The notes under the pieces were generated by a model that was not told the DNA's origin, made no database searches, and worked only from the letters and a program-made list of their open reading frames with translations. A stretch of 64,000 bases of DNA from positions 1 to 64,000 of the forward strand of contig JBKHDI010000009.1 of NCBI GenBank assembly GCA_046541415.1, written 5' to 3'. The position numbers and the translations under genes are program-made. The stretch is from CAZOVB01 sp046541415 (lineage in GTDB: Bacteria > Planctomycetota > Phycisphaerae > SM23-33). Below are positions 44,000 to 53,902 of the stretch, piece after piece (the first letter of the stretch is position 1; each line of letters begins with the position of its first letter).

Positions 44000-46345
44000 T
44001 CAGCCCATGGTCACGGCCACCTCGTGGGTCCCGCCGTCGCCGATCGGGCGGATGGTGGTCCCTTTGATGGCCTGGCCATCGAAAAGGATGCTCTCGACCC
44101 GCCCGCCGGGCCCGGCTGTCTTGCGCCGGATGGTGATCTCGTAGCGGTCGCCGCGGAAGTCCCGGCCGATCCGGACTTCATCCCAGCCGTCGGGCAGGTG
44201 CGGGTCGATTTCCAGCCCCTCGTACTCGGCCCGGACGCCGAGGATCCACTCCATGGCGGTCACGTACAGCCAAGCGGCCGAGCCGGTCCGCCAGCCCGAC
44301 AGGTACAGGTTCCGCTGCTTGCGTCGCTCGACAACGGGCCCGATGTAATAGTTGGGGATCACGAACGGCTCGGTGTCGGTATTGGGCTTGTTGTCGGTAT
44401 CCGGCAGGATCGCCCGGATCGCCTGCCACGACGCCTCGCCGCGCCCCGCCATCGCCAGCGCGTGGATCCAGAAGCAGTTGCCGTGTACGTACACGCTGCC
44501 GTTCTCGTAGAACCCGGGCGTCATGGCCGTCATCTGCCCGATCCGGGGCACCAACTCGGTAAAGGCGGGCCCGTGCAGAACCATCCCGTAGCCGGTGTCG
44601 AGATTCTCGGTCGCCGCGGCCAGGGCCGACTCGATCTGCTCGTCATTGGCCAGGCCGGCGATGACGGCCCAGCTCTGTGGATTCAGGAAGATCCGCCCCT
44701 GGTCCTCCGGCTGCTTCGTCGAGCCGATCGGCACACCATCGTCGTCGAAAGCGCGGATGAACCACCGGCCGTCCCAGCTGGTCTGCTGGATCGCGTCGGT
44801 CAGTTGCTTGGCGCCGCTGCGCATCTCCCGGGCGACTTGCTGGCGGCCCAGGCGCTCGGCCAACTCAGCCAACTGGTCGCAGCCCCACTTGACCTGCATC
44901 GAGAGCATGACGCTCTCGCCTTGGCCGGCCTGGCCGACGCCGTTCATCGTGTCGCACCAGTCGCCGTAGTAGATCTTGCTCAGCCCGTGCCTGCCCCGGT
45001 GCTCCAGCAGGTGGCGCTGGGCGAGGACCACATGGTCCCATACGCTGGCCGAGCTGGTCGGCTCGGCGTACGGATCGTCCGGATTCAGGAACGTCACGTC
45101 TTGGTCGAGCACGTCGAAGTCGCCGGTTTCCTTGAGGTACATCGACAGGGCCATAATCATCCAACTGGGCGAATCGGCGTAGTGCTGCAGGTCGAGAAGG
45201 GCGATCGGCAGGCGCCATGCCCGGATGCACTTGCCCGAGGGAAACTGCTTGGCGAAGACCTCCAGAAGACACTCGCGGGCACGGTCCGGGTCGCTGAGCC
45301 GATGGCCGAAGGTGTCCTGCAGCACGTCGCGGAAGCCGCGTCCGATCACCCGCCCCCACTTGGCGACGAACCCCAGCTGGTGCTTGAGCCACACGTTCAT
45401 CCAGCGATCGAACTGCACATCTCCGGTGCTTACCGCGTTGCGGTCGATCAGCTTCTCGTTGGCCCGCGTCATCTCCGCGAAAAGCTGCTCGACCTTGCCC
45501 TCGGCCAGGCAGGTGTCGATCAACTCGCGGCCGCTGTCCACGCTGTCGCAGACGCCGATACAGCAGTGGATGGTTCTGCTTTCTCCGGGGGCCAGATTCA
45601 GCTCGTGCCGGAGCGAGGCGCCGAGCCATTCTGTCCCGGCCTGGGGGTTGTGGACGGCCCCGTCGGCAATCGCAGCCGGGTTGGAATAGTCTCGGTAATG
45701 GCCCAGGAACTCGTCGCGGCCGACCGTCGCGCCGGCGACTTCGGAATCGCTGGCCAGGAACGCCTTGAACATCGGCGGGAACTTCACGCAGCTGTTGATG
45801 CCGAACACCGCCCGGGCGTCTGGATTGTAATGGCCGCCCAGCACGGCGATGAAGTCCATCAGCGTGCTGCCGCCGGTCAGGTGCATCTCCAGGTACGGGG
45901 TGAGGCTGACCGAACGGACCCGGTCGGAGCGGTTTTCCACCCTCAGCGTCCAGATCTCGACGGGCTGATCGGTTTGGGGCACGAACGTCCGCCAGGATGC
46001 GAAGATGCCCTCATTCTCCGATTCATTGATCTGGTAGCCCAGGCCCACGCGACAGCGCCACGCGTCCGGGATCTGCCAGGTCCCCGCGCCGGTCAACGAC
46101 CAGAACCGGCCCGTTTCGTTGTCGCGCAGGTAGACCAGCCTCGGCCCGCCGTCGCCGTCGGGGTCTTCGGTGACATTGGTCCGCAGCCCTTCGCCTGCTG
46201 GCTGGTAGAACGAAGCGCCCGTGCCGAACTGGGTGATGTTGGCCAGGTAGACCCGGTTGACCAGGTAGTTGTGCCACGGCCTGGGGGTCAGCGGGTCGGA
46301 GATGACAAACTCACGGCCGTCGCCGCTGAACGTTCCATTACGCAT
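44000..46345 (-). CDS. GH94 cellobiose-phosphorylase-like enzyme
   Basis: This 781-residue protein has the GH94 layout. An N-terminal beta domain (FSGDGREFVISDPLTPRPWHN) is followed by helical linkers and an (alpha/alpha)6 barrel. Its YGDWCDTMNG near residue 475 carries the catalytic acid Asp (GDW[N/C]D in the family). GFYENGSVYVHGNCFWIHAL near 620 gives phosphate and substrate contacts. It would phosphorolyse a beta-linked disaccharide to sugar-1-phosphate plus sugar in the cytosol, saving ATP. Cellobiose, diacetylchitobiose or another disaccharide cannot be told apart. Its start overlaps the end of the GH2 gene by eight bases. Confidence 0.9.
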   Translation of the reverse strand: MRNGTFSGDGREFVISDPLTPRPWHNYLVNRVYLANITQFGTGASFYQPAGEGLRTNVTEDPDGDGGPRLVYLRDNETGRFWSLTGAGTWQIPDAWRCRVGLGYQINESENEGIFASWRTFVPQTDQPVEIWTLRVENRSDRVRSVSLTPYLEMHLTGGSTLMDFIAVLGGHYNPDARAVFGINSCVKFPPMFKAFLASDSEVAGATVGRDEFLGHYRDYSNPAAIADGAVHNPQAGTEWLGASLRHELNLAPGESRTIHCCIGVCDSVDSGRELIDTCLAEGKVEQLFAEMTRANEKLIDRNAVSTGDVQFDRWMNVWLKHQLGFVAKWGRVIGRGFRDVLQDTFGHRLSDPDRARECLLEVFAKQFPSGKCIRAWRLPIALLDLQHYADSPSWMIMALSMYLKETGDFDVLDQDVTFLNPDDPYAEPTSSASVWDHVVLAQRHLLEHRGRHGLSKIYYGDWCDTMNGVGQAGQGESVMLSMQVKWGCDQLAELAERLGRQQVAREMRSGAKQLTDAIQQTSWDGRWFIRAFDDDGVPIGSTKQPEDQGRIFLNPQSWAVIAGLANDEQIESALAAATENLDTGYGMVLHGPAFTELVPRIGQMTAMTPGFYENGSVYVHGNCFWIHALAMAGRGEASWQAIRAILPDTDNKPNTDTEPFVIPNYYIGPVVERRKQRNLYLSGWRTGSAAWLYVTAMEWILGVRAEYEGLEIDPHLPDGWDEVRIGRDFRGDRYEITIRRKTAGPGGRVESILFDGQAIKGTTIRPIGDGGTHEVAVTMG

Positions 46346-49244
46346 GTTGACTTTCTCTTGCTTGCAGGGAGTAGGCGATCATGTTCAGGACCATCTGTGA
46401 GGCCGCCGGGTCGCGCCGGACGCCGTATCTTCCGGCCGTGCCGAAGCCCTCGGCCAGCCGACCCGCCGTCAGCAGTTGGCTGAGCAGCAGCAAGCCGGTC
46501 GCGGGGCCGAAATCGATGGCCAGCACCGGCGTGCGCGTCAGGTTCTTGCCGCACCGGGCCAGGCTGATCAGGCGTCGGGCCTGACCCTCGGCGGCCCGGT
46601 CGTATTCGGCGGCCAGGTCGGTTGTCTGGATCGGTGCGTTGGGGTTGACCGATCCGGCCAGGGCGGGCGCGTCGTCGACCAGGAAACGCACCTTTTCTCG
46701 CAGTTGCTTGCGGACCTGCTCGTCGGGCTGGTCGGCGAAGGCATAGAAGCCCGCCAGTTCGTAGGCAAGGTACTGTTGTGACTGCATGTTCTTCGCATCG
46801 GCGCCGCGCCCGACCCACAGCTCGACGAACGCCTCCCGGCAGAGGCCCGACGGGTGCATGTCGACGGCGGGGACGATCAGCCCGCCGCGATAGCCGTTCC
46901 ACAGCTGCGTCGCGCGTCTGGGCAGGTTCTGCCAGAGCGCCGCACCTTCGTCGGTCGGGTGGAGGCAGCTCTCGGGTTCGGGCATCTCGACGAACTCCAG
47001 TCCCACGCCCATCGGCAGGCAGAAGACCTGCCTGGCCGGCGTCTCGATCCACATGCTGCCCTGCAGGGGGCCCAGATCGTCGCCGTCGAGGTAGCCCTGC
47101 CCCAGCGGGCGCGGCCCTGCGTCCAACAGCACGGCCGGGGCCCCCCGCCGCAACGCAGCGGTCAATGCCTCCTCTGCGCCGTGCGTCCCGGCCAGGCGAG
47201 ACCAGAGCGCGCCGCTGCCGAGGATCACGTCGGCCGCGGCGTCATCGAGCGGGCAGGTCGCCAGGCCCAGCTGTCCCAGCCAGGCGGCCAGCTCCTGCTC
47301 GTCTTCCGACAGGCCCACCGTCCGCCCCGAGAGAACCTCGGGCAGTTGGACGTCGATGACCTGTCCGGACCAGCGCGAAACCACAGGCCGATCCACGCCC
47401 GGCGATCCGCTGGTCAGCTCGGCGGCCAGTTCGACGGGCCCGGGTTGGTCGGGCATCTGCAGGCAGGCGGTCGTCTCCTCGCGGCTGAATGCGTCGCAGT
47501 CGCGTTCGATCTCGGCTGAGTCGAGCGTCTGCCCGTTTCGGTCCAGCCGCACCAGGGCCCTGACCGACCGCGCCTGCCAGGTATCGTTGAAGCACATCAC
47601 CGGCAGGTCGACCTGCCGGCCCGGGCGGAAGTTGCGGTCCCAGCAGTCCAGGCTCACCGAGACCGGAGCGTAGGCAGCGGTCAGGGCATCCCAGACGGGC
47701 TTGGGCCTGGCCCGGGACAGCGGGCCGAGGAAATGATGGTTGCCGTCCTCCCAGCTGCCGGCGATGCAGAACGGGCTGAAACCCGCCGCGCCGATCCGCC
47801 GCCAGTACTCCGCCACCCGACAGTTGGCCAGCGTGTTCAGCTCCAGCCTCTCTTCGGCGGTATGACCCGGGCCCAGGAAACGAAGGAAGCTCTCTACCAA
47901 GGTCGGATAGCCCCCCGGATCGCATTGACCGTCCAGGTAATTGCCCCCGAACTCGTCGACCATGATCGGCTGGTCGAACTGCTCAGCCGTGTCGTAATAG
48001 ACGCCGACGTTCTCGAACAGGCTCCACCAGTACTTGTGCACGTGGAGCACGTCGCGATGGCTGACGATCATCGGCGGGTATTCCGGGGCCAGAGTCTCCA
48101 GAGCACCGAAGGCCGTATCCAGCTGCTCGCCCTCGGTCTCGTTCCATGGGTGGATCAGCACGACCGAGGGGTGTTTTGCGGCCAGGTCCAGCCAGCTGCG
48201 CCACTGGTCCACCAGCGACCGGCGCGAGGCGGCCATGCCGTGGAAAAACAGCCACTCCAGCTGCACACACAAGCCCTTGCGGTCGCAGAGATCGAGCATG
48301 GCTTCGGGAGGACTGCCCAGGTGAAACCGCAGCGTATTGGCCCCGTGAGACTTGAGCCGATCGACGATGTTTCGCTCGAACCAGTCGATGTCGAAGCCCA
48401 GCTCGTTGGCCTCGGGGTCGCGAATCCAGCGGTGCCAGACCACGCTGCCGGCCCGGAGCGTGATGGGCTGACCGTTGAGGACAAACCCTTTGCCCGCCAC
48501 CTCGAATCGACGCGGGGCAAAGGCCATCTCCCAGGTGTCCAGCGCGTCCTGACCGGCCAGCAGACTCACCCGCAACGTGTAGAGGTTCGGCGATTCCGGC
48601 GACCAGGGAAGGCAGGTGCGTGGCAGGTCGAAGACGGCCGATCCGGTCTCGGCCCGGGCGTCGATCCGGTGCTGGCAGAGCACCTGCGCCCCATCGAGGA
48701 CCTCGACCTTCACGTCCATCTCTCCGTTGAAGCCCAGCCGCTGGAACTGCCACCGCACATCCGCCTGGGCCTTCAGCGGATCGCCGAAGGGAATCACCCT
48801 TTCCAGTCTTGCCCCGCGATGGGTTCGCAGCACTGCGCTGTCCCAGAGGCAGGAGGAGATGTTCGACCGCCACCGGTCGGCGGGGGGAATCTTCGAGGCG
48901 TCATCGGCGGGGATGTCATCCAGCCCTGCCAGTTCGATTTCCAACTCGACCGTCCGTCCGGGCCCGACGACCTCTGCCGGCAGGAGGTGCGTCGTCGGCG
49001 CCATCCCGCCGGGGGCGCTGCTGACCAGCCTGCCGTCGACGAACACTTTCGGCGCGAAGCGCGCGCCCTTGAGCGTCAGCGTCGCCTCGGTCCAGTCGCC
49101 GCCGGGCAGTTCGACACGGCGACGGTAGCGGATGGGCTGGGCGTGGACCTGTTTCGGGTCGCCCGCCAGACCCGGTACGACTGCTTCACGTTGGTTCTCT
49201 CCGTCGGACACCTGCCAGGTCCCGTCGAGGCAGATCCGGCTCAC
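46338..49244 (-). CDS. GH2-like glycoside hydrolase
   Basis: This 968-residue protein starts with a sugar-binding sandwich (SRICLDGTWQVSDGENQ), followed by an Ig-like domain and a TIM barrel. IHPWNETEGE near residue 365 holds the Asn-Glu acid/base pair and IMVDEFGGNY near 425 the nucleophile Glu, both GH2-like. The C-terminal 400 residues (a beta domain, then a region ending SLQARES) are not standard and may add substrate specificity. No signal peptide is seen. Four bases overlap the upstream secreted GH-A-like gene and eight overlap GH94 downstream, so the three are translationally coupled. Substrate unknown. Confidence 0.82.
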   Translation of the reverse strand: MSRICLDGTWQVSDGENQREAVVPGLAGDPKQVHAQPIRYRRRVELPGGDWTEATLTLKGARFAPKVFVDGRLVSSAPGGMAPTTHLLPAEVVGPGRTVELEIELAGLDDIPADDASKIPPADRWRSNISSCLWDSAVLRTHRGARLERVIPFGDPLKAQADVRWQFQRLGFNGEMDVKVEVLDGAQVLCQHRIDARAETGSAVFDLPRTCLPWSPESPNLYTLRVSLLAGQDALDTWEMAFAPRRFEVAGKGFVLNGQPITLRAGSVVWHRWIRDPEANELGFDIDWFERNIVDRLKSHGANTLRFHLGSPPEAMLDLCDRKGLCVQLEWLFFHGMAASRRSLVDQWRSWLDLAAKHPSVVLIHPWNETEGEQLDTAFGALETLAPEYPPMIVSHRDVLHVHKYWWSLFENVGVYYDTAEQFDQPIMVDEFGGNYLDGQCDPGGYPTLVESFLRFLGPGHTAEERLELNTLANCRVAEYWRRIGAAGFSPFCIAGSWEDGNHHFLGPLSRARPKPVWDALTAAYAPVSVSLDCWDRNFRPGRQVDLPVMCFNDTWQARSVRALVRLDRNGQTLDSAEIERDCDAFSREETTACLQMPDQPGPVELAAELTSGSPGVDRPVVSRWSGQVIDVQLPEVLSGRTVGLSEDEQELAAWLGQLGLATCPLDDAAADVILGSGALWSRLAGTHGAEEALTAALRRGAPAVLLDAGPRPLGQGYLDGDDLGPLQGSMWIETPARQVFCLPMGVGLEFVEMPEPESCLHPTDEGAALWQNLPRRATQLWNGYRGGLIVPAVDMHPSGLCREAFVELWVGRGADAKNMQSQQYLAYELAGFYAFADQPDEQVRKQLREKVRFLVDDAPALAGSVNPNAPIQTTDLAAEYDRAAEGQARRLISLARCGKNLTRTPVLAIDFGPATGLLLLSQLLTAGRLAEGFGTAGRYGVRRDPAASQMVLNMIAYSLQARESQHA

Positions 49245-51133
49245 TGGCCGCTCCCGGACTTGCTGTCAGAGACAACAAACAGGCTGGCGGTGTGCAGCAG
49301 GAAGCTGCCCGTGCCGGTCGTGCGGACCTGAACCTCGTTCTCGGTTTTCAACGCGTCGGGCGGCAGGGGGATGTCGACGATGTAGCGGTTGGCGGCAGAA
49401 GGGAACAACACCTGCCGCCCATTGACCGTGAAGTACGTGCCCTTGATCGGCATGTTGCCTTCAGCCGAGATCCGCAGGTAGGCCTCTTCCGCCCCGGCCA
49501 GGTCTTTGGCGGGGATCGAGATCGACAACTTGGCCGGATTGGCGGCGGTGACCGCCGTAAGCACATCCTTGCTGACGAACTGCGTCTCGCTCCGCGTCGG
49601 CATCTCGCCCGGGGCCTTGTCCAACTGGAATGTCAAAGCCTGTGCCTGCTTGGTGCCGATGTCGTAGCTGGCCACAAACCGGTCGGGGTATACCTCGTCG
49701 AGCGTCTCTGTTTTCAGCTGCAGTTTGCCGCCTTCGGCGACGACGCGTCTGGCCAGACCGGACTTGAGTTTCGTCCCGGCCGGGGGATTGACCTGTACGC
49801 GAACGTTCTGGGCGGCATTGTCATTGAAGATCACGATCGCCAGTTTGTCGCCGTTGACTGAAGCGACGGCCCAGACCTTGGGCTGATCTGTGGTCACGTG
49901 CATCAGTCGCCCTCGCAGGTCGCGGAGCATGAGGTAGGCGAACTTCTCGCCGTTGGGGTCGGGCTGGTGAGTGGCGCGGGCGGCGGCCTTGTCGGGCACG
50001 TCGGCGACCATCCCGATAATGTCCCGCAGCGTGTAGGTCATCCCGCCGCGGAGACGGTCGAGACCCGAGCCGTGATAGACAGGTCTGGCGACGGGCTGTT
50101 CCGGGTCGAGCATCCCGCCGGCCTCGGTGTTGTAGAACTTCAGCCGCTTGCCGTAGTTGCCCAGCGTGTAGGCGTAGGCGACTTCATACGACGCAGCCAC
50201 CTTGCGGGTATCGCCCCCGTAGTGGTGCTCGTGAATGCCGTCCGTCCACTGCCAGCACTGGTCGATCAACGGCTTGTAGAGCATCCGCCAGCTGTCCCAG
50301 CCCTCGTTGTAGATGTTGAAGCCCCAGCCGCCCAGGACCGTCACGTCCGGGTTGGTCTGCTTGAGTGTCCTGGCGAACGGCTCGTACATCCACAGGTAGA
50401 ACTGTACGTTCTGCTTGCCCGACCAGTAGTGCTTCTGCGTCGGGTCCTTGCCCCACCAGCGCTGGACGACCTGGTACTTGCGGCTGCCCCGCTTCCATAC
50501 GTCGCCGGGCTTGAGGTTGTCCGGCAGGTAGCGACTCTGGACGTAGTCGATCTGTCCGCGGATCATCGCCAGCTTGCGAGGTCCGTCCCAGACGAGGTAC
50601 TCGGTGGGTTTGTCCCAGCCCTTGATGGTCATCGGCGCCCCGGGCTTGCGCCCTTCGGATTCATAGAAACGCCCGTCGTAGTTCACGCCCGGCTTGGTCG
50701 CCCAGTTCAGGTAGGGCTCGTTCCAGAACTCGACGATGTGCTGCTTCCAGGGAGATTCCTTGGCAGCCTGGCCGTACTTGCGGGCCAGGTCCTCCAGGAA
50801 GCTCTTGAAGTCCTTGCGCTGCAGCACGACGGCGGGCTGGTAGCGGTCGTACCAGCACTCGATGAACATCGCCAGACCCTTGCGAGGCTGGATGGGCTTG
50901 CCATTGGGCGTCCAGGTGATCTTGCGATCCATGGTAATGCCCCATTGGTCGATCGCCTTGTCCAGGTCGCCGCGAAAGTTGTGCACGCCGAACAGGCCGA
51001 CCGGCACGCGCGATTGGCCGTTGACCTCTCGCCCCTGCCCGATCACAGTGACCGTGGCGGGCGATTCTGAACCCGCCACGGCAGCAAATAGACCGATTGC
51101 ACAGCAGGCGAGGACCTGCAGAAAACGCTTCAT
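49241..51133 (-). CDS. secreted GH-A-clan-like glycoside hydrolase
   Basis: A 630-residue exported protein with signal peptide FLQVLACCAIGLFAAVAGSE. The TIM barrel opens with VGLFGVHNFRGDLDKAI. HIVEFWNEPYLNW near residue 165 is the Asn-Glu acid/base signature of clan GH-A, and LKFYNTEAGGML near 320 a likely nucleophile Glu. The C-terminal 200 residues are beta-rich (SKLSISIPAKDLAGAEEAYLRIS...). No single GH family is obvious (GH39-, GH79- or agarase-like). It is the first of three overlapping genes with GH2 and GH94, consistent with cutting outside, import, and finishing inside. Confidence 0.75.
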   Translation of the reverse strand: MKRFLQVLACCAIGLFAAVAGSESPATVTVIGQGREVNGQSRVPVGLFGVHNFRGDLDKAIDQWGITMDRKITWTPNGKPIQPRKGLAMFIECWYDRYQPAVVLQRKDFKSFLEDLARKYGQAAKESPWKQHIVEFWNEPYLNWATKPGVNYDGRFYESEGRKPGAPMTIKGWDKPTEYLVWDGPRKLAMIRGQIDYVQSRYLPDNLKPGDVWKRGSRKYQVVQRWWGKDPTQKHYWSGKQNVQFYLWMYEPFARTLKQTNPDVTVLGGWGFNIYNEGWDSWRMLYKPLIDQCWQWTDGIHEHHYGGDTRKVAASYEVAYAYTLGNYGKRLKFYNTEAGGMLDPEQPVARPVYHGSGLDRLRGGMTYTLRDIIGMVADVPDKAAARATHQPDPNGEKFAYLMLRDLRGRLMHVTTDQPKVWAVASVNGDKLAIVIFNDNAAQNVRVQVNPPAGTKLKSGLARRVVAEGGKLQLKTETLDEVYPDRFVASYDIGTKQAQALTFQLDKAPGEMPTRSETQFVSKDVLTAVTAANPAKLSISIPAKDLAGAEEAYLRISAEGNMPIKGTYFTVNGRQVLFPSAANRYIVDIPLPPDALKTENEVQVRTTGTGSFLLHTASLFVVSDSKSGSGQ

Positions 51134-51157
51134 ACTGTTACTCCCGTTGTTGTCGAG

Positions 51158-53035
51158 TTACTTCTTCCAGGGCTTGTAGACGGGCAGGTCGCCGGTGAAG
51201 TCGACGACGAAACCGTTGCGGCCGTCATTGACCTTCAGCACGCCGCCGGACTGCTGGACGTACGGACTGTCATAGACGCCCCAATCGTCGAAGCTGACTC
51301 TCTCGCCGTCGATCCAGACTTGGGCAGGACGGTTGCCGTGGGCATCGGCGCTGGAGTCCGGGTCGAACTTCATCCGCAGCATGCACTGCTTGTCGCCGTC
51401 CGGGGCGGGGAACTTGACCGCGACGACCATGTCGCTGTCGAACTCGGCCGTCTCGACTTTCGTCCGCTCCAGCAGGTCGACGCTCTGTCCCTTATCCAGG
51501 GCGAAGACGACGAACCCGCTCTTGCGGCCGGGGATCTTGAGCATCGGTTCGGTGTTGCCCCTCTTGTCTTCCGGCGTGGTCGTCACTTCCGCCTTGCCGC
51601 CCAGCGGGTAGACCGCGACGGCTGCATCGGCCAGGTGGAAGACGGTCCAGTCGCCCTTGCGGCTGAGCTGGGCCTGCCTGGGATACAGGAAGTAGCTGTA
51701 CTGGGCCTGGTCGTCGCCCTCGGTGGCCAGCGACATGCTGACAAAGACGTTCTCGGCCTGGGCCTGCTGGGTGTAGCGGCCCGTGCCGTCATGGAAGCCG
51801 ATGCCCATCTTCTTGGACCGGTGGTCGCTCTTTCGCGGGTTGCCGCCGGAGAAGACCAGCCCGCCGGTGTCGGTGTCGACGACGACCTGGAAACGCGTCA
51901 TCTGCGATCCGTGGCCCCGCCAGAGCGAGCCCATCGACAGGACCTGGCCGACGTACAGCGTCTCGGGATACGCGCCCGGTTTCGGCGAGCCGGTCGTGCC
52001 CCAGTAGTTCGGCTTGGTATTGCGGGCGACAAACGGCAGGTCGGGCAGGTTCTTGCGGGCGATGTTGGTGATCACTTCGTTCGGGCGGTAGCTGCTGGTC
52101 TGGGCGTGCAGCGTGTAGCGGGCCTGGCCCAGGTCGGCCGGGCTGATCTCTGCATCGCTGCCCCACCACAGCCAGCCGATGTGGTCGGTGATCTTATCCA
52201 CCGGGTCCGGCGCATAGCCGCGCTGGTTGGGCGCGGTGTAGACGCCGTCGCGATACTTGAGAGCATAGGCGGTTGCGTACCAGTCCAGGGCTGCCTTGGC
52301 CAGCAGGCGGACCTCCTCGTCCTTGGCGAAGTCATACACGTTGAGCATGCCATTGACGTCGAAGGCCAGGTACGTGCTGGAATCCCACTCGCCCTGCCCG
52401 CCGGCATAGAGGCCCTTGACATAATTCTGCAGCCAGCCCTTCATCTGACGCAGGATCGTCGCCTTGTCGCGATGACCCAGGCGGTCGGCCTGGATGTACA
52501 GCGGCAGAACATTGGCGCTGGTCCGCCACATGACCACGTGGTTCTCGGTCCCGCCCCCGCCGTGATAGGCGGAATACCGCGAGGCCTGATCGGCGAACTT
52601 CTTCTTCGTATCGGCGGTCAGCGCGTCGGAGAAGATCGGGTAGAACCGCGACCAGTTGACGGCTGCGAAGTGGTAGTGCTGCTTGTACGAGCGATCGTCG
52701 TTGATGAACTTGATCGCATCGGCCGCCTTCGGATCGACCAGCAACTTTGCCATGATCGGCCCCTGGTCGTACTTGGCCGGGTCGCCCCCGGCAAAATAGC
52801 CGCGGCGCCAGCGCCCGAGTTCCTCATCCTTCAACGCGTCGATAAGCTTCTGCGACCGTACGTCGAAGCCCTTGCTGTCGGGGTAGGTCTTCGGACTTCC
52901 CGCCGGTGCCTCCTGGGCCCCGGGATGGGTTGTGTCCTCCGGCGATGGGATGTCCCAGTCGGCTGACAGGGTGGTCGAAGGGATCAGGATCGTTGCGATC
53001 AGCGCAATGACGATCGTATGCAGCTTGCACAGCAT
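51158..53035 (-). CDS. secreted (alpha/alpha)-toroid-like protein, possible polysaccharide lyase
   Basis: A 625-residue exported protein with signal peptide TIVIALIATILIPSTTLSAD. The first 320 residues are helical with a conserved-looking YHGGGGTENHVVMWRTS, and the rest is beta-rich (GQVLSMGSLWRGHGSQMTRFQVV, WTVFHLADAAVAVYPLGG). A helical toroid followed by a beta sandwich is the layout of PL8/PL12/PL21-like lyases and heparinase-like proteins. His in the GTENH block could be catalytic. I cannot give a family. It lies 24 bases upstream of the GH-A-like gene on the same strand and so heads the hydrolase operon. Confidence 0.65.
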   Translation of the reverse strand: MLCKLHTIVIALIATILIPSTTLSADWDIPSPEDTTHPGAQEAPAGSPKTYPDSKGFDVRSQKLIDALKDEELGRWRRGYFAGGDPAKYDQGPIMAKLLVDPKAADAIKFINDDRSYKQHYHFAAVNWSRFYPIFSDALTADTKKKFADQASRYSAYHGGGGTENHVVMWRTSANVLPLYIQADRLGHRDKATILRQMKGWLQNYVKGLYAGGQGEWDSSTYLAFDVNGMLNVYDFAKDEEVRLLAKAALDWYATAYALKYRDGVYTAPNQRGYAPDPVDKITDHIGWLWWGSDAEISPADLGQARYTLHAQTSSYRPNEVITNIARKNLPDLPFVARNTKPNYWGTTGSPKPGAYPETLYVGQVLSMGSLWRGHGSQMTRFQVVVDTDTGGLVFSGGNPRKSDHRSKKMGIGFHDGTGRYTQQAQAENVFVSMSLATEGDDQAQYSYFLYPRQAQLSRKGDWTVFHLADAAVAVYPLGGKAEVTTTPEDKRGNTEPMLKIPGRKSGFVVFALDKGQSVDLLERTKVETAEFDSDMVVAVKFPAPDGDKQCMLRMKFDPDSSADAHGNRPAQVWIDGERVSFDDWGVYDSPYVQQSGGVLKVNDGRNGFVVDFTGDLPVYKPWKK

Positions 53036-53092
53036 GGCGGTTCTCCTCTCAGTTGGCCCCGTCGGCCTGCGAGATGGGCCGATCAGATCATT

Positions 53093-53902
53093 CTACTCTT
53101 TCGGTTGGTCGTCTTCCTGCATTCTGTCGATGACCACGTCGACGTCCTTGCGGTCGGCGATACGCTTGACCTTGCCGTCTTCCATCCAGATGATCCGGTC
53201 GGAGATGTCGAGCATCTTGTGATCGTGCGTCGAGCAGATCACCGTCACGCCCTCCTCGCGGTTCATTTCCTTCATCAGGTGGATGATCTCCTCGCCGGTG
53301 TGCAGGTCGAGGTTGGCTGTCGGTTCGTCTGCCAGGATGATTGCCGGGCGGTTGGCAAAGGCGCGGGCGATGGCCACACGCTGCTGCTGGCCGCCGGAAA
53401 GCTCCTTGGGCGTGTGCAGAATGCGGTCGCCAAGCCCGACGCGGCCGAGGATGTCCACCGCCCGGTCCTGGGCCTCATCCGAGGGAATGCCCGCAAAGAG
53501 CATCGGCAGGGTGACGTTCTCCAGGGCGGTCATGACCTTGACGATGTTGTAGCTCTGGAAGATGTAGCCGATCTTGCGGCAGCGCAGCCAGGCCAGTTCG
53601 TTGGCGTCGAGCTGGGCGACGTCGATCTCGTCGATGAAGACGCTGCCCTCGGTGGGCTTCATCAGGCCCCCGATGGCGTTGAACAGCGTGGTCTTGCCCG
53701 AGCCGGACGGGCCCATGATCGAGATATACTCGCCGGACTGGATCTCGATCGACACATCGTCCAGGGCCCAGATGTCCTCCGAGCCCATGTGGTAGACCTT
53801 CTTGACGCCCTTGGTCATCACCGTGCAGTCGACCTGCTCGCCCAGGTCGGAGAACCAGTCCACCTTCCGGGTCGAAGCTTCGGGTACGTCGGGAGTTGTC
53901 AT
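53093..53902 (-). CDS. MacB/LolD-type ABC ATPase
   Basis: This 269-residue ABC ATPase has Walker A GPSGSGKTT at 64-72, signature LSGGQQQRVAIARA, Walker B AIILADEPTANLD and H-loop VICSTHD. The sequence is closest to the MacB/LolD/FtsE group, which drives FtsX-type permeases by mechanotransmission rather than by moving solutes through a pore. An N-terminal extension of about 25 residues precedes the usual start. The gene overlaps the mini-FtsX gene by four bases and is last in the operon. Its partners are likely the mini-FtsX and the giant FtsX fusion. Confidence 0.92.
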   Translation of the reverse strand: MTTPDVPEASTRKVDWFSDLGEQVDCTVMTKGVKKVYHMGSEDIWALDDVSIEIQSGEYISIMGPSGSGKTTLFNAIGGLMKPTEGSVFIDEIDVAQLDANELAWLRCRKIGYIFQSYNIVKVMTALENVTLPMLFAGIPSDEAQDRAVDILGRVGLGDRILHTPKELSGGQQQRVAIARAFANRPAIILADEPTANLDLHTGEEIIHLMKEMNREEGVTVICSTHDHKMLDISDRIIWMEDGKVKRIADRKDVDVVIDRMQEDDQPKE

